A stretch of DNA of 64,000 nucleotides from Rhinopomastus cyanomelas. Taxonomy: Eukaryota; Chordata; Aves; Bucerotiformes; Rhinopomastidae. The translations under genes and the position numbers were made by a program. The stretch is from the NCBI GenBank assembly GCA_013400115.1, contig VXBP01003494.1, positions 310,001 to 374,000 on the forward strand. Reading direction: 5' to 3'. Positions 58,701 through 64,000 of the stretch are shown in pieces. Each line of letters begins with the position of its first letter. The stretch's first letter is position 1. The notes beneath the pieces are model-generated. The model ran no database searches, was not told where the DNA came from, and saw only the letters and a program-made list of their open reading frames with translations.

Positions 58701-60047
58701 ATGTCCTTGTGACTACTTGACTGACAAGAGATCTGTTACTCTTGGATTTAATTTTTTAACCTGTCATTTATTAAATACGATTGCTGTGTAAACATTATCA
58801 ATTTTGATGTTATGGGAGAATGTTTTTGGCAATAGCACCTCAGATTCAAGTAAATATTCTTGGTTTGATTCTTTGAAACTTCATAAATCGAAGCTTGGAT
58901 GGAAAATTCCTGAAAGAGTGGTAGCAAGCGTCTTTTTACATCTGTTGCTGATATGATTTAAAAAGAAGAAATCAAATAAGTGTTATCCAACTGAGTGGAT
59001 GTTAATTGACACACTAAAATAATTGTATTTCCTCTTCTGTTTTCTTAAAAGATTAGATTTCAGAAGGTTCTGCATTCCTTGCCAAGTACCAGGCAGGGTA
59101 TTTGCTTGTGGGTTGGCTTTCTGTTTGTTTAACTCTGCAGATACATCTGTCCTCCTGTGAGTCTTTAATCGAAACCTGGTGTAGTTGAAGCTTGCTGTTG
59201 ATTGGTCGCACTGAACAACATAAGGAACCACATTAGGACAAACTAAGAGCTTTGCTGGAGGATTTGAAGGTTGGATCTATCTGGTTGTTGAGTTGACTAC
59301 CACTTCAGAATCAAAACTAAGCTCACTAGTCCTAGGATTCAGATTTTTGGATAACATTAGTATAGTGCTGAATTCATAAATAGATCAAAACTTTTCAACT
59401 AAGGGTGGATATCTCTTGAATACCTCTCATATCTAGCGATGGGAGTGGAAACAAAAAGTCACCTGTGCCATCAGGACAGTCACTTACACAACCGAGAATT
59501 AACACCCCCCCCCCTCCGGTTTGATAGACACAAGAAAGCCTCTGGAATTTTTTTTAAGGAGAAGAATGTCTCTTGTTATTCTGTACAACAGATTTAAAGT
59601 TCATATGGTGAGAATCACTTAACCGTGTACAGAACTACTTGGAAGTGGTTTTAATTACATCTGATGTTTCTGAACTTTAATTGCCTATTCATCCCAGTTT
59701 AACTTCATAAGAACCCTTGCCAGTAAACAAATATTGTGTTTAAATGTTTCTTGTGAAAGCTAATGTATGCACATCTCTGCCAGATCAAAGAAACATGTTT
59801 GTACAGTGATACATGATCCATGTTCTAGGCAGTAATTTCCTCTATAACTGTAATGAATGCCATGGGGAGGAAATAATGAAGACTTGCTGCTTCTCTTACT
59901 TTGCTACCTAAGAAGTTATCCTCTGATAGATTAAATGCTATTAGAGATGCTTGGAAGACATCATTTAATTATCTCTACTGTACTAGTTTTCCAAACTGCA
60001 GACTGTTGAAATCTTACACAGAATGTTTATAAATCCAGCCGCATTTC
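58701..60047. other. Non-coding spacer
   Basis: AT-rich, unique-looking, with a C10 run at 59505-59514. No gene supported. Confidence 0.4.
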
Positions 60048-60355
60048 ACAGAATCATAGAGTGGCCTGGGTTGGAAGGGACCTCCGAAGTGATCTGCAGT
60101 GATCAGGGACATCCTCAACTACGTACTGGGTGGCTATCAAGTACCCACACAGCCTTCTCCAGGCTGAACAACCCCGGCTCCCTCAGCCTATCTTCACAGG
60201 AGAGGGGCTCCAGCCCCCTCATTGTTTTCCTGACATTCTCTGCACCCACTCCATCAAGTCCTGCCTGTATTGAGGGCTTCAGAGCTGGGCACAGGACCCC
60301 AGGTGAGGTCTCACCAGGGCAGAGTAGAGAGGCAGAATCACTTATCTTGATTTAT
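60048..60355 (-). mobile_element. CR1: CR1 LINE 3' fragment with internal deletion
   Basis: Minus-strand copy: 3' end 'tcacagaatcatagagtggcctgggttggaagggacctcc', then a jump at about 60150 to 'ccttctccaggctgaacaaccccggctccctcagcc' and on to the HLEYCIQF-coding complement near 60310. About 200 bases of the ORF2 C-terminus are deleted. Confidence 0.93.
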
Positions 60356-60674
60356 GAGGAAAGGACATGACTTCTGCTACTGAGTGAAGCCTGCATGTAG
60401 GTAGCCCTGTGGTGCTTAGCTTGCCAAGGCTGGCAGTGCAACACTTCTTATTGGCATCGTTATGTGTCTGAGCTTTGACAGATGATGTGGCATCCCCATC
60501 CATGCCTCCTGAACACCTCTTAGAGTAGCCATGCTGCTGAGTGCAGATGAGGTCTGTAGAAGGTGCATATGTGCTAACAGCAGCAGCTAAGGTCTACAAA
60601 CTGTTCACAGAAGTGTGTGGATGTCCACAGGACTAAGCAGCTTTCTGATTCTTTGCAGAGGATTTTTACATATA

Positions 60675-61195
60675 GCTCATCTTGAGTACTGTGTTCAGTT
60701 TTGGGCCCCCCAGTTTAAGAGGGACAAGGATCTACTGGAGAGGGTCCAGCGGAGGGCTACGAGGATGATTAGGGGACAGGAGGGCATGGCTTATGAGGAG
60801 AGGCTGAGGGACTTGGGGCTTTTTAGTCTGGAGAAGAGAAGACTTAGGGGAGATTTGATCAATGTTTATAAGTATCTGAAGGCTGGCCAGGAGGAGGGGG
60901 ACAGGCTCTTTTCACTTGCTCCCTGTGATAGGACAAGGAGCAATGGGTGTAAGTTGCAGCAGAGGAGGTTCCGCCTCAACACAAGGGGGAACTTCTTTGC
61001 TGTGAGGGTCACGGAGCACTGGAACAGACTCCCCAGGGAGGTCGTGGAGTCTCCTTCTCTGGGGATTTTCAAGGCCCGCCTGGATGTGTTCCTCTGTGAT
61101 CTGTGTTAGATAGTTTTGTCCTGCTCTGTCAGGGGGGTTGGACTCGATGATCTCTTGGGTCCCTTCCAACTCCTAACATCCTGTGATCCTATGAT
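60675..61195 (+). mobile_element. CR1: Well-preserved CR1 LINE 3' fragment with open ORF2 C-terminus
   Basis: Plus-strand copy. From about 60678 the frame is open without interruption to the natural stop of ORF2 at 61107-61109. It encodes HLEYCVQFWAPQFKRDKDLL, then YEERLRDLGLFSLEKRRLRG, then RVTEHWNRLPREVVESPSL. The 3' UTR and octamers ('atcctgtgatcctatgatt') end at 61195. The frame upstream (from 60615) is fused host sequence. The intact frame and few CpG losses mark it as one of the youngest copies. It lacks the catalytic RT and EN parts, so it cannot move by itself. Confidence 0.96.
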
Positions 61196-63719
61196 TTGCT
61201 GAGAACTCTTGATGCTGAGTGGATACCCTGAGAATTAGCCCTTCATGTTTGACATTGCAGCCACAGAGGTTGTCAGAGCTGAGGACCAAGAGTTGCCCAT
61301 TACTTACTGTAGGTTGTTGGCACAACTGGAGATTCTCAAAGCTATGATGCAAAAGAATAGTGAAAAGAACTTCCCCTATGGAAAGAGGAATAGAACAGTT
61401 TCCAATCAGAAATTAATGACTGATTAATGTGGTGTTAAAATAAATGGAAAAATCTACATATAAAACCAAGATTAGCATTCCCAATATCAGAAATCATTAA
61501 TTTTACTAATTTCTAAACATTATCAAGTGAAAACAGTCTCTGACTGAGATCATATCACTAAGAGAGTTATTCTTAATGGATAAGAGAGTAATAATTAATG
61601 TGTCCTACCATCCCAATAAAACTGGTACAGGCTTATTTGTGCTTGTAGTGATTTTGATTGTGCAGTTTGTAGAATACTGCTTTCATTTAAAGAAACTATT
61701 TCATTTTCAGACATTGTACCAGAAAAGCTCCTCTATCTTACTGCTTATTACTTGGCATTTGAATGTGGAGTATTCTGTAGCAAGCACAAAGTTTGCCTGT
61801 GGCTTATTTGTATGTGAAAGAACACATGTGGGTAGCTGGGAAACACATTTTTGCAAGCTATTATCTTTCTCTCCCCATTTCAGTAATTCCAAATATAAGT
61901 GTGTTTGGTTGCCCCTAGGTAGCAGTAATATGTAATTGCCTTTGACAGTTAGTCGTATTTGGCATTGTCATGAAAACCCAATCTATAAATTTTGTATATT
62001 AATGATAATATTCTTAGGATCATTTTTCAAGATCAATATAAAGAAGTTTAGCTACAGTATCTTTGCATGCATGTAATCATCTACATCAGAATCCTCAAGG
62101 AATCACAATAACAGTGATTCATTCATAATTCACAATTTCCATTATCTTCTTTCCACATTTAGTATGTAGTAAAATTTATTGCTTCATTTACATTGTGTTC
62201 TATGAATAATAGAAGAAATACAGTGAAGACCATGGGAAATGATCTTGTTGCTGCAGATGCACTCTTAGGCAAATCTGCATTACAATACAGCATATTGCCT
62301 CCTGCACAACAGCTTCCACAGAGCCTGCAGCTGCAGTGGGGACACTTCAGAAGGGCTTCATTAAGTGTAAACTCTTTCATTTTCATCTTCAAAGCAGCAC
62401 GATGATGAAACCTTGAACAAATCGCTGTAGGTAAATGGTACAGTTGCAGCCTTCATTTATCCAACTACAGAATAATATCTTCATTTTGAGCACACTTGTA
62501 GACAACTAGTAGGAATAGGAAGGCTTAAGGACAATTGCAGTTTTTAAGAATGTTCTTGCACTCTTAGCCAGCTAGCACGCTGAATGCACAAAAACTTTAG
62601 GTATTAAGGCAGAAATTTTTTCCTCTGTGTAGATTACTTTGTAACACAGGTTTCAAGCACAATCTCACATCAAAATAAATGGTCCTAATTGAAGTCATAG
62701 AAATATTTAGAAAAGTCCAGCATATGTCATAAGGACTTCCTTTCCACTTTTATAAAGCGGCACATAGGAATATTTCTATGAAAACAGTAATTAGTATTAG
62801 TATGACTGCTAAACTCTCAGCATGTAGTAACTTGCACCATACTGTTTTTGTGGTGAACACATGCAGTCATCAGTAAGAATTACTTTAACAGCAGCCTGCA
62901 GAATCTGCTGCTAGATTTGTGATGGGTTCTCTGAATGTATAATTTACAGTTATGTTAACATAACACTTGTTAGCTCAGTTTAAAGGTACAATTTTTTTTA
63001 CTTGAAGTGTTCAGACCATTCCACTGAGCTCACAGAAATAACTGCAAAATCCATGAACACAATAAAGAATATTTTGAATCTTGCTCAAAACTCCACACCG
63101 ATGCCTTATGCATAATACAATTTTCATAAGTAAACAGAGCATGATCTCAGAATACAGTTTTCAGGATGAGAAAGGTGATTATTAAATAAACCCCCCAGAA
63201 CCAGCAAAACAAACCAGCCAAACAATCAAGCTATTGAGAAATGAATTTTTTCTTTTGCAGGGGACAAGGCCAAGAAAACTAGACACTGCATTGTTTTGAA
63301 TAAATTGCAGACTTTATTCCATTGATTTATTTCTTATTCCCTTTCTATGCCAGCACTCAGCTAGGCATACTTTAATGAGCAACACTTGGAATATAAACTT
63401 TCCTATAAATAACTGACATACTGTCATTCAAATAAAAAATAATGATAGTTAAAAGGAGGTGGGATATGGTTCAGTTTGAGAAGTGTCTTCTGTGCACAAA
63501 AGCATGGCATAGGTTAGTTTTCTGAATTATCCAGAGCAGAATACAGGTGTTGTGAGTGTATTTGTTTTTTTCAATAGCTGGTTTCCTACCCGAACATGTC
63601 TGTGTGGAGTAAAAGCCACTTTCCTGTTTGGAAACACCTCTGATGCAAGAATTTGCAAAGCTGTTGGGCACTTCAGTATCACTATTTAACTGTTCACTCC
63701 CTGGAAGTGCTGATATGTA
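61196..63719. other. 2.5-kb CR1-free stretch
   Basis: AT-rich unique-looking sequence. The ORF at 61576-61935 (119 codons) is hydrophobic with no family resemblance. A strong 3' splice-like site (tttttcttttgcag) ends at 63260, followed by short frames and an AATAAA at 63299-63304. This could be a terminal exon but has no coding support. Confidence 0.35.
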
Positions 63720-63891
63720 ATCATAGAATCAGGCACCTCAGTACAAGACAGACATTGAGGTGCTGGAGTGGATCCAAAACGGGGCAACAAGTGAAGGGCT
63801 TGGAAGACAGGGCTGATGATGAGTGACTGAGGGAAATGGAGTTATTTAGCCTGGAGAAATGGAGGCTGAGGAGAGACCTTATAGCGCTTTA
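63720..63891 (+). mobile_element. CR1: CR1 LINE internal fragment
   Basis: After an octamer-like 'tcatagaatca' of opposite orientation (63720-63731), bases 63733-63891 match the plus-strand ORF2 C-terminus ('cattgaggtgctggagtggatccaaaacggggcaacaa' to 'aggagagaccttatagcgctttaacctgaaag'). It has no 3' UTR. Confidence 0.88.
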
Positions 63892-64000
63892 ACCTGAAAG
63901 CCACTTGCCAAACCCACCTTTAAAACAAGTTCCTAGGCACCATATTTACTCACCTTCCAAGTATCTTCAGGAATGGCGACTAAACCATTTCCCTGGGTAA
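63892..64000 (-). mobile_element. CR1: CR1 LINE 3' fragment, cut by window end
   Basis: Minus-strand sequence 'ccaaacccacctttaaaacaagttcctaggcacc' followed by 'cttcaggaatggcgactaaaccatttccctgggtaa', the 3' UTR and start of the ORF2 C-terminus complement. It abuts the plus-strand piece directly and continues past the window. Confidence 0.85.

Noticed and set aside
59505..59514. C10 homopolymer
   Set aside because: Isolated mononucleotide run with no associated structure.
61576..61935. 119-codon plus-strand ORF with hydrophobic start
   Set aside because: Hydrophobicity follows from T-rich sequence. No splice or homologue evidence.
1..64000. Bacterial or phage systems, CRISPR arrays, tRNA or rRNA genes
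   Set aside because: None of their signatures is present. The sequence has vertebrate repeats, low CpG and no dense coding.

Overview
The window is vertebrate nuclear DNA, almost certainly avian: introns or intergenic sequence packed with CR1 (chicken repeat 1) non-LTR retrotransposons. The diagnostic signals are the repeated CR1 3' end (a run ending GGTCCCTTCCAACCC followed by ATTCTATG or ATTCTGTG octamers, on either strand) and the conserved C-terminal part of CR1 ORF2p (HLEYCVQFWAPQ, YEERLRELGLFSLEKRRLRGDLI, RVTEHWNRLP, all in many decay states). I count about 40 CR1 pieces covering roughly 18-19 kb by hand estimate. That is dense for a bird and would fit a CR1-expanded lineage such as woodpeckers and relatives, but the species cannot be fixed from this sequence. 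Turtles and crocodilians also carry CR1, so the class assignment is strong but not absolute.

Layout: 0-10 kb, 13.5-22.4 kb and 27.9-46 kb are CR1-rich. 10-13.5, 22.4-27.9, 46.1-52.9, 53.8-58.5 and 61.2-63.7 kb are nearly CR1-free and AT-rich. One solo ERVL-like LTR (44823-45625, with a 5-bp target-site duplication) is supported, and a second LTR-like region (about 48.7-50.1 kb) is suspected. An assembly gap of 588 Ns sits inside a CR1 copy at 30518-31105.

Genes: no multi-exon protein-coding gene can be demonstrated. The single best candidate is an exon at about 10575: a strong 3' splice site followed six bases later by an ATG in strong Kozak context that opens a small, hydrophilic protein starting MGC (a myristoylation/palmitoylation type N-terminus). 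It is cut off after 30 codons at an A9 homopolymer. Almost all other long ORFs are CR1 ORF2 remnants, their antisense shadows, or artefacts of the N run. No tRNA, rRNA, CRISPR or bacterial features are present.

The most informative structures are evolutionary. A 532-bp chimeric insertion (CR1 3' end joined to about 230 bp of unrelated GC-rich sequence) lies inside an older CR1 with an exact 8-bp target-site duplication. A 15-bp insertion consists only of the CR1 terminal octamer, flanked by AATTG repeats. A CR1-in-CR1 nesting shows an ATCA duplication. Four CR1 copies join endonuclease-region sequence directly to the ORF2 C-terminus with the reverse-transcriptase core missing. Possible regulatory signals are an NRF1-type palindrome at 55953 and homeodomain/POU site clusters near 33.3 kb and 51.8 kb.
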